Assembly (NCBI RefSeq): GCF_030504645.1
Contig: NZ_JAUKWQ010000015.1
Coordinates: 1-64,000 of the forward strand
Reading direction: 5' to 3'
DNA from: Rhizobium oryzicola
GTDB lineage: Bacteria; Pseudomonadota; Alphaproteobacteria; Rhizobiales; Rhizobiaceae
DNA length: 64,000 bases
Position 1 is the stretch's first letter. Each line of letters begins with the position of its first letter. The position numbers and the translations under genes were made by a program. Shown here one piece after another: positions 32,865-41,932 of this stretch. Below the pieces are notes generated by a model that worked only from the letters and a program-made list of their open reading frames with translations, had not been told where the DNA came from and searched no databases.

Positions 32865-34073
32865 TTACCGAGGCACTCCATAATGGGGATCTACGTCAGA
32901 TGGTATATGCCCCGTGTAAGCCGCGCGTGGCCGAATGATGTCGGGATTGCGTCGCTGTTCCAGACCATGTGCAATCCAGCCGATCGAGCGGCCCAAGGCA
33001 AACACGCCGAAAGCCGCACCGAGCGGTAACCGAAGGTGGCGCCGTAGGGCTACAAGCGCAAAATCTATGGAAGGTCGGGCCCCCGTTAAATCGTGTCCAT
33101 GATGTATGAGTTCCTGGCAATCGCGATCGAGGGGTGCCATGGACGCCAGTAGATCTGCCGCGCGAACATCTCCGGAAGGATACAATCGATGGCCGAAACC
33201 GGGAATGTCGTCGCCTCGTGCTAATCGCTGGCGTATCTTCGTACCCATTTCATCACCTACGACCTCGTCCCAAAGCGCTTCACCGCGAGCGGTGGTCGCC
33301 CCATGGCGGCCGCCCGTCAATGCGGCCAATCCCCCGATGATGCCGGCCCTCAGGCTTGCTCCGGTCGATACAACGCAACGCGCCGTGAAACTTGATGCGT
33401 TCAATTCATGGTCAGCACAAAGAACGAGGGCCCTGCGAATGAGGTCCGCCCCGCGGCTATCGATGCCCCAGACGTCTGCGCATTGCTGATGAAGTGGCTT
33501 TGCATTCGGCCCCGTGCCCAGCAAGCATCCAGCCAGGATGCGCACAAGATCAATACTACCTTCCGCCAGGCGTTGCTGCGATGTCTGCCACAGCGCAGTT
33601 CTGGCATCGTCACTTGCCAGCGTGAAGAGTGGCAACAGCACCTCTTCCGCACGCCGTCCCCGGAAGTTATCCATCACGACCAAAAGAGAACTGTCAGAAG
33701 AGGGCGCGGAACGGTCGAACGCAGAGATATCGCATTGCCAGAGGTGGGCCGCCGCCTCTTCGACGCTGTGCGTGCGGGCTATCTCCAATGCATCGAGGCC
33801 ACGATAGTAAAGGCGCTCGTTCTCGATAAGGGTGATCTCCGACTCCAGAACAGGAAGGCCAAAACTCAGCGTTGCTTTCGCCACTTCCCTTGGCTTACGG
33901 CCCTTTTCCTTCCTGTCTCTGAGGCGCTCAACATCTGTGGCAAGATAGCGGCTTTCACGCTGGCCGGGCCCGTTTTCCGCGTGAAGCAATCCTCGGCTGA
34001 CATAGGCATAAAGTGTCTGCAGAGACACCCGCAAATAGGCTGCCGCCTCCTTGGAGGACATGTAACGAGGCAT
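32865..34073 (-). CDS. Citrate-synthase-family enzyme with N-terminal helix-turn-helix
   Basis: 402 residues. The first 60 residues form an excisionase/MerR-type HTH (MSSKEAAAYLRVSLQTLYAY, then SRYLATDVERLRDRK). The rest is citrate synthase fold with likely catalytic residues: His in HELNASSFTAR, His in GFGHRLYP and Asp in SIDFALVAL. Such fusions may be enzymes, acyl-CoA-sensing regulators or both. It is divergent from a class III CoA-transferase gene across 95 bp holding repeated TTGACAA motifs, so it may regulate that operon in response to a CoA ester. The condensation substrate (oxaloacetate or another keto acid) is unknown. Confidence 0.85.
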   Translation of the reverse strand: MPRYMSSKEAAAYLRVSLQTLYAYVSRGLLHAENGPGQRESRYLATDVERLRDRKEKGRKPREVAKATLSFGLPVLESEITLIENERLYYRGLDALEIARTHSVEEAAAHLWQCDISAFDRSAPSSDSSLLVVMDNFRGRRAEEVLLPLFTLASDDARTALWQTSQQRLAEGSIDLVRILAGCLLGTGPNAKPLHQQCADVWGIDSRGADLIRRALVLCADHELNASSFTARCVVSTGASLRAGIIGGLAALTGGRHGATTARGEALWDEVVGDEMGTKIRQRLARGDDIPGFGHRLYPSGDVRAADLLASMAPLDRDCQELIHHGHDLTGARPSIDFALVALRRHLRLPLGAAFGVFALGRSIGWIAHGLEQRRNPDIIRPRAAYTGHIPSDVDPHYGVPR

Positions 34074-34093
34074 TGCAGACCCTCAAAGTTATA

Positions 34094-34119
34094 TTGACAA
34101 AATTAATCAACGTTGACAA
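34094..34119. promoter_or_regulatory. Candidate operator/promoter between citrate-synthase-like and CoA-transferase genes
   Basis: TTGACAA occurs twice (34094 and 34113, 19 bp apart) with a perfect palindrome TCAACGTTGA (34107-34116) between and overlapping. Possible target of the HTH-citrate-synthase protein, and possibly the -35 region of the CoA-transferase promoter. Inferred from symmetry and position. Confidence 0.45.
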
Positions 34120-34168
34120 TTATTCTATCGTGGCGATGGATGCAATATCTTCCATTTGGGAGGCTGCC

Positions 34169-35620
34169 ATGCCTGACAATTTTGCTTTTGGGCCAAACCC
34201 AACCTCAGATAAACCGTCTCCGAACAAGCTTCTACAAACGTCGTGGACGTCCATCGGGGGTGACCCCGATGAATTGAAACACATCAAATTTTCAGGAATT
34301 GGTGTGCTTCCGTCAGCGTTCCACGTCACCGAACTGGCGGCTGCAACGATCGGGGTTGCCAGTCTTGCGGTAGCGGAGTTGTCTGCTGTCGCATCGGGCG
34401 CTCTTCCGACGGTCGGGATCGACCGGCGACTTGGGTCCTATTGGTTTTTGACATCCCTCCGCCCGCAGGATTGGTCGTTGCCACCGCAATGGGACCCGAT
34501 CGCTGGTGATTATCAGGCGGCTGACGGCTGGATCCGGCTGCACACGAATGCGCCCCACCACCGCGACGTCGTCCTGTCCGTTCTCGGAACACCTATCGAT
34601 AAACGCTCAGTCGAGCAGGCTGTGGAGAAATGGAACGCCGCCGATCTTGAGGCCGCGATCGTCGAACGTGGTGGGTGTGCGGCATCAATGCGTACACAAC
34701 AGGCATGGGCTGAACACCCGCAAGGGCTAGCCGTGAACGCCGAGCCACTGATACACCTTGCGTGGACAACCGCCGCGACCCCAGCGCACTGGACCCCGAT
34801 GGCGGAACGCCCACTTCAGGGCATCCGCGTGCTTGATCTGACACGCATCCTCGCCGGTCCTGTTGCAACACGCTTCCTGGCAGCCTTTGGTGCCGACGTT
34901 TTGCGGATCGATCCCTTTGGATGGGAGGAGCCCGGGACGGTCCCAGAAGTTGTCCTTGGCAAACGCTGCGCGCGACTTGACCTGAAGACCGCAGAAGGGC
35001 GCGACCGCCTTTCCCATTTGATCGCCGGGGCCGACGTGATCGTCCATGGCTACCGGCCGGGCGCGCTGGCGGACCTTGGCTTCGATCCGGCACAGCGTCG
35101 GGCAATCAATCCCAACTTGATCGACGTCTGCCTTGACGCCTATGGCTGGACAGGTCCGTGGAAAGGACGACGCGGCTTCGACAGTCTCATTCAGATGAGT
35201 ACCGGGATCGCCGATACTGGCATGCGTTTGATGGGTCGTGATCGCCCGACGCCGTTGCCCGGACAATCCATCGACCACGGGACAGGTTACTTGATGGCCG
35301 CCGCGGTAGTTCGAGGCCTGACCGAAAGACTGCGCACCGGGCGCGTCCTCGAAGCCCGCGCATCGCTGGCACGCACCGCGCAATTGCTGGTGTCCGCTGG
35401 CCACCAATCCGCCGACACGACGGCGTTTTTGCCAGAACAGCAGGAAGACTTGTCGGATGCAATCGAGCGCACCGGTTGGGGACCGGCGCGGCGTTTGCGA
35501 CCGCCTGCTACAATTGATGGCGTCACAATGGGCTGGGATCTTCCCGCCCCGAAACTGGGATCATCGCCGCCGGTCTGGCTGAACGCCAAATCTACCTCAT
35601 CCACGGAGCTTACATCATGA
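34169..35620 (+). CDS. CaiB/BaiF-type class III CoA-transferase
   Basis: 483 residues from ATG 34169, preceded by GGGAGG at 5-bp spacing; the longer frame to 34013 runs into the divergent gene. The second half contains the class III signature GIRVLDLTRILAGPVATRFLA, ADVLRIDPFGWEEPGT, GKRCARLDLKT and ADVIVHGYRPGALADLG. The catalytic Asp is likely in one of these DL/D segments. The N-terminal half is a second, weakly conserved copy of the fold. These enzymes move CoA between organic acids. Overlaps the SDR gene by 4 bp (ATGA), so both act in one pathway, which cannot be named. Confidence 0.85.
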   Translation: MPDNFAFGPNPTSDKPSPNKLLQTSWTSIGGDPDELKHIKFSGIGVLPSAFHVTELAAATIGVASLAVAELSAVASGALPTVGIDRRLGSYWFLTSLRPQDWSLPPQWDPIAGDYQAADGWIRLHTNAPHHRDVVLSVLGTPIDKRSVEQAVEKWNAADLEAAIVERGGCAASMRTQQAWAEHPQGLAVNAEPLIHLAWTTAATPAHWTPMAERPLQGIRVLDLTRILAGPVATRFLAAFGADVLRIDPFGWEEPGTVPEVVLGKRCARLDLKTAEGRDRLSHLIAGADVIVHGYRPGALADLGFDPAQRRAINPNLIDVCLDAYGWTGPWKGRRGFDSLIQMSTGIADTGMRLMGRDRPTPLPGQSIDHGTGYLMAAAVVRGLTERLRTGRVLEARASLARTAQLLVSAGHQSADTTAFLPEQQEDLSDAIERTGWGPARRLRPPATIDGVTMGWDLPAPKLGSSPPVWLNAKSTSSTELTS

Positions 35621-36387
35621 CGAAAACAGTTGTTATCAGCGGCGGCGGCAGCGGTATCGGTTTGGCGACGGCGCGATATTTTGCGGAACGCGGTGCGCAA
35701 GTGGCCATCATTGGCCGAAGGAAGTCCGTTTTGGAGGATGCCGCAGTTGCAATTGCGCGCGAGTTTCCGCAGGCACCGAATGTCTTGGTGATTGCGGGTG
35801 ATCTTGGAAACGCGCCGGAGGTTGAGGCCATTAAAGCTGATCTATCGGACCGGCTTTCGACCCTTGACGTGCTGGTAAACGCTGCGGGCGGTCACGTGCT
35901 GCGTCAATTTCCGGCTGAAACCTATGCTGACGGATTGGCGGGTGTGGCCCGCCGCTGGAACGACAATTTCCGCAACAACACGCTTGCCGCTGTCCTTCTC
36001 ACAGAAGCTCTTTTGCCACAATTGCGGTCTCCGGGAGGACGCATCATTCTCCTGAGCTCGATCGCGGCCTATCGCGGCTCAGGAAATGGCTGCTACGGCG
36101 GTGCCAAGGCAGCCCTGCATCCTTACTGTTTCGATCTTGCCAAGTCGCTGGGCGGCAAAGGCATCACGGTCAATGCAATTGCGCCCGGCTATGTGTCCGA
36201 GACGGGCTTCTTTGGTACAGCTCTGTCTGATGCGCTGCATCAGGCCAAGATTGCCGAAACGATGAACGGCCGGGCCGGCATCCCCGCAGATATCGCTCAT
36301 ACGATTGGGTGGCTTGCCTCTGCTGAGGCTGCACATATCACTGGGCAGATCATTCAGGTCAACGGGGGCGCAGAGCGTGGACGCTAG
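35617..36387 (+). CDS. Short-chain dehydrogenase/reductase
   Basis: 256 residues, classical SDR: cofactor motif SGGGSGIGLATARYF, VNAAGGH, catalytic Ser in LLSSIAAY and the YxxxK box (CYGGAKAAL), ending with QIIQVNGGAERG. NAD(P)-dependent oxidoreductase acting on an alcohol/ketone. Co-translated with the CoA-transferase (4-bp overlap), so it probably oxidises or reduces the same carbon skeleton. Confidence 0.88.
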   Translation: MTKTVVISGGGSGIGLATARYFAERGAQVAIIGRRKSVLEDAAVAIAREFPQAPNVLVIAGDLGNAPEVEAIKADLSDRLSTLDVLVNAAGGHVLRQFPAETYADGLAGVARRWNDNFRNNTLAAVLLTEALLPQLRSPGGRIILLSSIAAYRGSGNGCYGGAKAALHPYCFDLAKSLGGKGITVNAIAPGYVSETGFFGTALSDALHQAKIAETMNGRAGIPADIAHTIGWLASAEAAHITGQIIQVNGGAERGR

Positions 36388-36681
36388 CCTCGGTTTTCCA
36401 AGACACATGAAGTCAACGCACTTAAATGCACAGCCTTGCACACAAGGATATGCTCGCTAACCCTGCAAAGAAATAGCGCGGGATTTTTTCTGAGGAGATC
36501 TAGGCTCAATTACCCGATCCTATTTATAGCTTCCTCACTAGGAAATCCGAGTCGTCGGAATCGTACTTCAATCATGAAGAAGCGACATAAACCAACTTGC
36601 AATAACTCGCTGAGTCCCAGCTGGGCTGGCTGCTTTTTAAAGTGACAATCGTTCGGTTCTCTGCAACAACGAACACATTGA

Positions 36682-36759
36682 GAGACAGGGGCGTTCGTCG
36701 AAAGGCGGGCTGAGAAGTACCCTTGGAACCTGAACCAGATAATGCTGGCGGAGGGAGTC
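36682..36759 (+). ncRNA. TPP riboswitch (THI element)
   Basis: Conserved THI-element segments are present in order: GGGGCG, GGGCTGAGAAGTACCC (with CTGAGA at 36710-36715), ACCTGAACCAGATAATG and GGCGGAGGGA. It binds thiamine pyrophosphate and lies 65 bp upstream of the thiM start. The downstream hairpin covering the ribosome binding site suggests that it acts on translation initiation: with TPP bound the thiM-thiE message is not translated. Confidence 0.95.
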
Positions 36760-36801
36760 GCTCGGGATCTTCGCAGGCTTTTGCGTTCCGCTCCCGCGTC
36801 T

Positions 36802-36821
36802 TGCTCCGTTCGAAAGGAGCA
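36802..36821 (+). promoter_or_regulatory. Shine-Dalgarno-sequestering hairpin of the riboswitch
   Basis: TGCTCC and GGAGCA pair around the loop GTTCGAAA; the GGAG in the 3' arm is the thiM ribosome binding site, 3 bp before ATG 36824. There is no T-run after it, so it is a translational expression platform rather than a terminator. Confidence 0.75.
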
Positions 36822-36823
36822 AC

Positions 36824-37624
36824 ATGCAGCAGACCTCGCCCGGAAGCCTACTGACGGCGCTACGCGCCGATCCGCCGCTCGTCCAGAACATCACCAATTT
36901 CGTGGCAATGAACATCGCCGCCAATGTGCTGCTCGCCGCCGGCGCTTCTCCCGCCATGGTCCATGCCGAGGAAGAAGCGAGCGAGTTCGCAGGCATCGCC
37001 CGCGCATTGACTATCAACATCGGCACGCTGTCAGCAGGCTGGATGAAAGGCATGCACAGCGCCGCAGATGCCGCCAACCGTGCTGGAAAGCCCTGGGTGC
37101 TCGATCCTGTGGCGCACTATGCGACGAATTTCCGACGCCAGGCGGTCGATGCGCTACTGGCCCATCGCCCGACTATCATTCGCGGCAACGCCTCCGAGAT
37201 CATTGCCTTGGCCGGTGGCACCAATCGCGGGCAAGGCGTCGATAGCCGCGATCCGGTAGAGCAAGCGCAGTCCTCTGCCCGCATCCTCGCGAAAGCACAC
37301 GGGGCAGTCGTCGCTGCCACTGGCGAGATCGATTTCGTTACCGATGGCGAGCGGGCCTTCGTTATCGAAGGTGGGTCGCGTTTCATGCCTGCAGTCACGG
37401 CGCTGGGATGCTCACTCACCTGCCTCGTTGGTGCTTTAGCGGCGGTTTTCCCGACCGATCCGCTTGTGTCCTCTGTCGCGGCGCTCACCATCTTCGCAGT
37501 GGCAGGCGAAAACGCGGCGCGCCAAGCGGATGGCCCGGGCTCCTTTGCGTGGCGTTTCCTTGACGCGCTTTCCGCCCTTGATGGCCCGACGCTCGACAGA
37601 CAGGCAAGGATTCGTGCGGCATGA
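36824..37624 (+). CDS. thiM: Hydroxyethylthiazole kinase
   Basis: 266 residues. Ribokinase-like fold with the family motifs VQNITNFVAMNIAANVLLA, GTLSAGWMKGM, PWVLDPVAHYA, IIRGNASEIIALAG and the C-terminal TALGCSLTCLVGALAAV anion-hole region (usually GTGC; here ALGC). It phosphorylates the thiazole moiety for salvage into thiamine phosphate. Controlled by the TPP riboswitch just upstream and overlapping thiE by 4 bp. The Gly-Thr of the usual GTGC being Ala-Leu is a small oddity that might lower activity. Confidence 0.95.
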   Translation: MQQTSPGSLLTALRADPPLVQNITNFVAMNIAANVLLAAGASPAMVHAEEEASEFAGIARALTINIGTLSAGWMKGMHSAADAANRAGKPWVLDPVAHYATNFRRQAVDALLAHRPTIIRGNASEIIALAGGTNRGQGVDSRDPVEQAQSSARILAKAHGAVVAATGEIDFVTDGERAFVIEGGSRFMPAVTALGCSLTCLVGALAAVFPTDPLVSSVAALTIFAVAGENAARQADGPGSFAWRFLDALSALDGPTLDRQARIRAA

Positions 37625-38256
37625 AAAGCTTCGACCTCTCGCTCTATCTCGTTCTCGATCCTGATCTCTGCGCCGATGTCGGCATGGTACAGACGGCCCG
37701 CGCCGCCGTAGCCGGTGGCGCAACGATCGTGCAATTGCGCGACAAGCACGCCGACACGGCGGCGATAATCGAAACCGGCCACGCGCTGAAGGCAGCGCTA
37801 GCGGGCACCGGCGCATTGCTCATAGTTAACGATGACGTCGAGGCGGCGATCGCTATCCGCGCCGACGGTCTGCACATCGGTCAGGAGGACATGGATGCGC
37901 GCAGAGCCCGCAGACTGATCGGCCCTTCCATGATCCTTGGCCTCTCCGTCGAGACGGAAACGCTGTCTGCCGCAGTGGACGTCGATCTCGTCGACTACGC
38001 CGGCATCGGTCCTGTCTTCGGAACGCCGACCAAGCCTGATCACAAGCAGCCAATCGGCTTAGACGGATTGGCCCGGTTGGTTTCAATATGCCCGGTCCCG
38101 TCGGTGGCGATCGGAGGCCTGAAAGCCGGGCATGTCGATGAGGTGTTTAGAGCGGGCGCCCAAGGGCTTGCAGTCGTTTCGGCCATATGTGGCAGGCCGG
38201 ATCCACGCGCAGAGGCTGCGCTTATCGCGGAACAAATCAGAAAGGTCAAAGGGTGA
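37621..38256 (+). CDS. thiE: Thiamine-phosphate synthase
   Basis: 211 residues, TIM barrel. Motifs: TIVQLRDKHADT, LLIVNDDVEAAIAIRADGLHIGQEDM, DYAGIGPVFGTPTKPDH and PSVAIGGLKAGHV. It joins hydroxymethylpyrimidine diphosphate and thiazole phosphate to give thiamine phosphate. Overlaps thiM and is followed without a gap by a degenerate thiD, so the original operon was thiM-thiE-thiD. Confidence 0.95.
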   Translation: MKSFDLSLYLVLDPDLCADVGMVQTARAAVAGGATIVQLRDKHADTAAIIETGHALKAALAGTGALLIVNDDVEAAIAIRADGLHIGQEDMDARRARRLIGPSMILGLSVETETLSAAVDVDLVDYAGIGPVFGTPTKPDHKQPIGLDGLARLVSICPVPSVAIGGLKAGHVDEVFRAGAQGLAVVSAICGRPDPRAEAALIAEQIRKVKG

Positions 38257-38502
38257 TTATGCGACATTCTTTCGATCGCCGGCTCTGACCCATCCAGCAC
38301 GGTCTGGTTCGAGGCAGCGAGAGGTCAGGCAGTTAACACGCGCGTCACTGGCTGCACCCTCTCCAGCGCGCTCGCCGTCGAACTCGCCAACGGGGGGCAA
38401 GTCAGCCAAGCGATGGCGGCTGCCAAAGCCTATGTCGCCAAGGCGGGTACGCTCCACGTCGGTTCCAGCCATAGGCCGAGGCAACATTTTCATGCGCTAT
38501 AG
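38253..38502 (+). pseudogene. thiD: thiD remnant with large internal deletion
   Basis: Directly after thiE one frame reads LSIAGSDPSS (the ThiD N-terminus) and then, after about 12 unrelated residues, RVTGCTLSSALAVELANGGQ and AMAAAKAYVAKAG (the ThiD C-terminus), ending at TAG 38500-38502. About 190 residues of the hydroxymethylpyrimidine (phosphate) kinase are missing, and the GTG overlapping the thiE stop is not in the same frame as the N-terminal motif. It cannot encode an active kinase. Confidence 0.85.
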
Positions 38503-38525
38503 CGCAATCAGGAAGGATGAAAGGC

Positions 38526-39290
38526 ATGACACTTGATATCAGTAAGCAGACGGTCATCGTAACCGGCGCTGGGCGTGGCCTTGGCGCGGCAATTGCCGAA
38601 GCTCTCGCACGTGAAGGCGCAAAAGTGGCTATCAATTTTCGCACCAGCCGAAGGGAAGCCGAATCGCTGGCGGACCGTCTCGGCGATCGGACACGCGCCT
38701 TCCAGGCCGATATTCGGGATACAGACGCCGTCAACCGATTGGTTGCCGAGGTGACTGATGCTTTCGGTGTACCAACAACGGTCGTGCACAATGCACTGAC
38801 CGATTTCAGCTTCAACGGAGATGCGCGGCCGAAGCTCAGCGATCTCTCATGGCACGACATGACGGGACAGCTCGATACCGCCCTCAAGGGCGCGCTCAAC
38901 CTGATCCAGGCGGTGCGCGCGGGCATGGCGGCTTCCGGCTTCGGTCGGATCGTGACGATTGGCACGAACTTATTCCAGAATCCTGTCGTTCCCTACCACG
39001 ATTACACAGCAGCAAAAGCCGCGCTCCTCTCGCTTACCCGCACTGCCGCGGCCGAACTCGGGCCGGATGGTATCACTGTAAACATGGTCTCTGGTGGTCT
39101 ACTTCGGACCACGGCGGCGAGCAGCGCGACCCCAGAGGCAGTGTTCGACCTGGTCGCAGCCAGCACGCCCCTGCGTCGTGTCACTACACCGGAAGAGGCG
39201 GCCGATGCAGTGCTGTTCTTTGTCAGTCCGTGGGGGAGAGCAGTGACGGGTCAGAACCTCATCGTCGATGGTGGCCTTGTGTTCGGCTGA
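38526..39290 (+). CDS. Short-chain dehydrogenase, 3-oxoacyl-ACP-reductase-like
   Basis: 254 residues from ATG 38526, which is 9 bp after GGAAGG; the ATG at 38517 touches that site and is less likely. TGAGRGLGAAIAEALARE (cofactor), VHNALTD, and the YTAAKAALLSL YxxxK box are present; the usual catalytic Ser position reads TIGTNLF, i.e. Thr/Asn instead of Ser. C-terminus GQNLIVDGGLV. It follows the thiamine genes and shares their transcription direction. Substrate unknown. Confidence 0.85.
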   Translation: MTLDISKQTVIVTGAGRGLGAAIAEALAREGAKVAINFRTSRREAESLADRLGDRTRAFQADIRDTDAVNRLVAEVTDAFGVPTTVVHNALTDFSFNGDARPKLSDLSWHDMTGQLDTALKGALNLIQAVRAGMAASGFGRIVTIGTNLFQNPVVPYHDYTAAKAALLSLTRTAAAELGPDGITVNMVSGGLLRTTAASSATPEAVFDLVAASTPLRRVTTPEEAADAVLFFVSPWGRAVTGQNLIVDGGLVFG

Positions 39291-39395
39291 AGCAAGGCCA
39301 ATAGCCAGCGGGGCAAAAGTGGACGCCGCCACAGGAGATAGCAATCGAGTTGCGGGCGGTTAGCACTGGCACCCAAACTTAAAGCTGCGATTTTT

Positions 39396-40088
39396 TTAGT
39401 GCGATAGTTTGGAAAGCCAATCCAAGATAGTTTTCGTCAGCAATCTTGGAGCTTCCAGTGGCACCATGTGGCCCGCTCCCTCGATGACGGCAAACGTGGA
39501 TTTTGCCAGTCCTTGGTGAAGCTCGATGGCTTCCGCTCTTGATCGGAGTCTGTCCTGCTCACCAGCAATTATGAGGCAAGGACATTTGATCGTCCCTAAT
39601 TCGCCGCGCTCATCGTGTCGGACAAGCAGAGACTGCCGCTCAAAGGCAGCATAACCGATGCGCAGGTTCATCGCTTGGATCGACGAGATGAGGTCATCGC
39701 GGTCCGCATTATTAGGATGCAGCGAGGAGTTTATCGCTGCCCTGCTGAGACCTTTGAATGCTTCAGGTGCATTCTGATGCGTAACAGGCGCTCTTCGATT
39801 TACCTGTATGTCGCTATCCCCGCGCGCAGACGTGGCAATCAAAATCAATCCCTTCACTCGTTCGGGAACCTGCCGCGCGATTTCGCGCGCCACGTAGCCT
39901 CCCATCGAAAAACCAATCAAAATGAACTCAGATGGGGCGCTCGCTATAGCGCGCCGCGCCATAGCAGTGATCGAATTATCCTGAGCCAAATCGGCATGAA
40001 CGATAGGCCCGTAATGGGCTAGAGCTGGTTCAACCTCGAGCCAGAGTTCAGCATCCAGCATGTAACCTGGGATCATCAGTAGTGCCAT
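39396..40088 (-). CDS. Alpha/beta-hydrolase
   Basis: 230 residues from ATG 40088, preceded by GAGGAG; an upstream frame to 40214 exists but lacks such support. Nucleophile elbow IGFSMGGYVA, acid in AGEQDRLRS and the histidine in GAGHMVPLEAP form the expected triad; the C-terminus reads LLTKTILDWLSKL. An esterase or C-C hydrolase of unknown substrate. Divergent from a LysR gene (about 200 bp apart), which presumably regulates it. A decayed copy of its 3' part lies at 48.3 kb. Confidence 0.88.
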   Translation of the reverse strand: MALLMIPGYMLDAELWLEVEPALAHYGPIVHADLAQDNSITAMARRAIASAPSEFILIGFSMGGYVAREIARQVPERVKGLILIATSARGDSDIQVNRRAPVTHQNAPEAFKGLSRAAINSSLHPNNADRDDLISSIQAMNLRIGYAAFERQSLLVRHDERGELGTIKCPCLIIAGEQDRLRSRAEAIELHQGLAKSTFAVIEGAGHMVPLEAPRLLTKTILDWLSKLSH

Positions 40089-40285
40089 TTGCGCATCTCC
40101 TCGAATGCACATCAGCCTTACAGGCAATCGCTCGCCCGGCGAACTGTCACAAACGCTCGGTCGTTCCATCCGCCGGCTGACGATGCCAAACACAAGCAGA
40201 TAAAAACCTTTCAAGGTGCAGGCGCATATAGCAAATAATTAGATAATACGATAGGTCTTTCATCCGACTTCAAGGAATCGGGTAG

Positions 40286-41158
40286 ATGACGCCTCAATTC
40301 GACATCGAAGCCTTGCGTATGATGATCATGGGCATTGAGCTAGGTAGTTTCGCGCGAGCGGCGGTGCATCTCGGCCGTTCACAATCCGCTGTTAGCATGC
40401 AACTCAAACGCCTGGAAGATCAGGCTGGTCATCTGCTGTTTCAACGGAAGGGTCGCGGTCTTACGCCGACGGAGGCCGGCGAAACACTTCTTGAGTACGC
40501 GCGTCGCATCGTTGCTATGCACGATGAGGCGGCGGCGGCTTTGGGTGCCTCTGTAGCACCTCCAACGATACGGCTTGGCCTGCCGCAAGATTTTTTTGAA
40601 GATGTCATGCCCACTACACTTACGGCATTTGCCAATAGCCAACCCAACGCACATGTCGCAGTTCGGGCGGGTCGAAATTATGCACTTGAGGAAGAGGTGA
40701 AGGCGGGTCAACTGGACGTTGCCCTTGCTTTTTGCGAAGCAGGTCGGCCTGCGACAGGTGAACTTTTGGCAACTATGCCGATGCTCTGGTTGGCCAAGGA
40801 TGAGAACATAGACGCTGTTAGAGGTTCGCAAAGCGATTTGCCTCTTGTTCTTTACGAACATCCCTGCCTGTTTCGGCAAGCTGCACTTCGCGCGTTAGAG
40901 GACGCAAGGATCAAGTGGCGACTTTCCCTAACAACCCCCAGCTTGGCTGGGGTTTGGGGCGCTTTGAGGTTTGGATTGGGCATCACAGTTCGCACCACCT
41001 ACCGTGTGCCGCCGGGAATACATAAGGTGGAGGATGGACTACCGAAGTTGCCTGCTCTCGAGTTGAGGATGTTAAAACAAGACCATCCCACAGAGGGGGC
41101 TCATGAACTGGCTGACATCCTCAAAACAGCTGTAAGAAATCTCGTCATCAATCATTGA
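40286..41158 (+). CDS. LysR-family transcriptional regulator
   Basis: 290 residues. N-terminal winged HTH (FARAAVHLGRSQSAVSMQLKRLEDQAG, then LFQRKGRGLTPTEAGE) and a ligand-binding domain starting at IRLGLPQDFFEDVMPTTL. The C-terminus contains GVWGALRFGLGITVRTTYRVP. Probably controls the divergent hydrolase from the shared promoter region 40089-40285. A C-terminal fragment of a close relative is found at 43.5 kb. Confidence 0.92.
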   Translation: MTPQFDIEALRMMIMGIELGSFARAAVHLGRSQSAVSMQLKRLEDQAGHLLFQRKGRGLTPTEAGETLLEYARRIVAMHDEAAAALGASVAPPTIRLGLPQDFFEDVMPTTLTAFANSQPNAHVAVRAGRNYALEEEVKAGQLDVALAFCEAGRPATGELLATMPMLWLAKDENIDAVRGSQSDLPLVLYEHPCLFRQAALRALEDARIKWRLSLTTPSLAGVWGALRFGLGITVRTTYRVPPGIHKVEDGLPKLPALELRMLKQDHPTEGAHELADILKTAVRNLVINH

Positions 41159-41395
41159 TTGAGGCCACTAAGGTTTGGGCCGCGTTACACACCCATTTAC
41201 GGAGACACGGCGTAGTAAGCGCGTGAAACGGGTCCAGATCTTTAATTCTAATTGAATGAATAACGAGATAGGAGTCGATCCCGCTCTGAAAACTTCTTCC
41301 TCCATGGATGTGCAGAGTTCGACGAGAGTGCTTGTTCGTCTGGCATCTCTTTCAGCACCCGCAGTCTTTGGCGCTGTCATGAGGTTAGAATTGTA

Positions 41396-41932
41396 TCAGC
41401 CAGACGCCAAGAGCCTGTCCGCTGCGAATTGATACGCTGCTTCAAATTCAGAATCCGTATTGAAGCCGCGCCGAGGAAAAATGATCGCTTCACGCTTCGA
41501 TATCGCCATGATTAAATAGTTGCCTTCATGAACAATACGTTTGACGGCACGCCACGGAAAATTCACTTTGGCGACTTCCGACTGGCTCTCAATACCCTCC
41601 TCGCTCATGGTTAAGGTCACTCTCGCATCTGCAGAAGCCATCTGCCGGAAGTAAAAAAAAGATATTCCAGCGGCAAGCCAATGATTAAAATACGAAAGCA
41701 GGATGGAAAATGCTATCATGGCAAAGAAAATCCAGAAATAAAAGCTGCTAGCATAGAGAAATTTCGCCATGAACTTTGGATTGAAGATATCTGTGAGTAA
41801 ACCGATGAAATACCATAGGGAAAACAGCCAAAGGACGAATGCCAAACTATTCCTTGCCAGAGGCCGCCTCGTCAGAACACGTGTCATAGCCGCATAGTCT
41901 CGTGCATTCATGGAATAGGTTATCTGATACAA
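41396..41932 (-). CDS. YcxB-like membrane protein
   Basis: 178 residues from TTG 41932 (an ATG at 41911 is possible). Start region YQITYSMNARDYAAMTRVL, two membrane helices (SLAFVLWLFSLWYFIGLL and SFYFWIFFAMIAFSILLSY) and a C-terminal PH-like domain (VTLTMSEEGIESQSEVAKVNFPW, then EAIIFPRRGF) fit the YcxB family. Role unknown. It stands alone, with about 230 bp of non-coding sequence on each side. Confidence 0.7.
   Translation of the reverse strand: MYQITYSMNARDYAAMTRVLTRRPLARNSLAFVLWLFSLWYFIGLLTDIFNPKFMAKFLYASSFYFWIFFAMIAFSILLSYFNHWLAAGISFFYFRQMASADARVTLTMSEEGIESQSEVAKVNFPWRAVKRIVHEGNYLIMAISKREAIIFPRRGFNTDSEFEAAYQFAADRLLASG

Noticed and set aside
34013..34168. Upstream start for the CoA-transferase
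   Set aside because: It would run through the promoter and into the divergent citrate-synthase-like gene; ATG 34169 has a strong GGGAGG.
41168..41380. 70-codon minus-strand ORF
   Set aside because: No motif, no ribosome binding site, lies between two unrelated genes.
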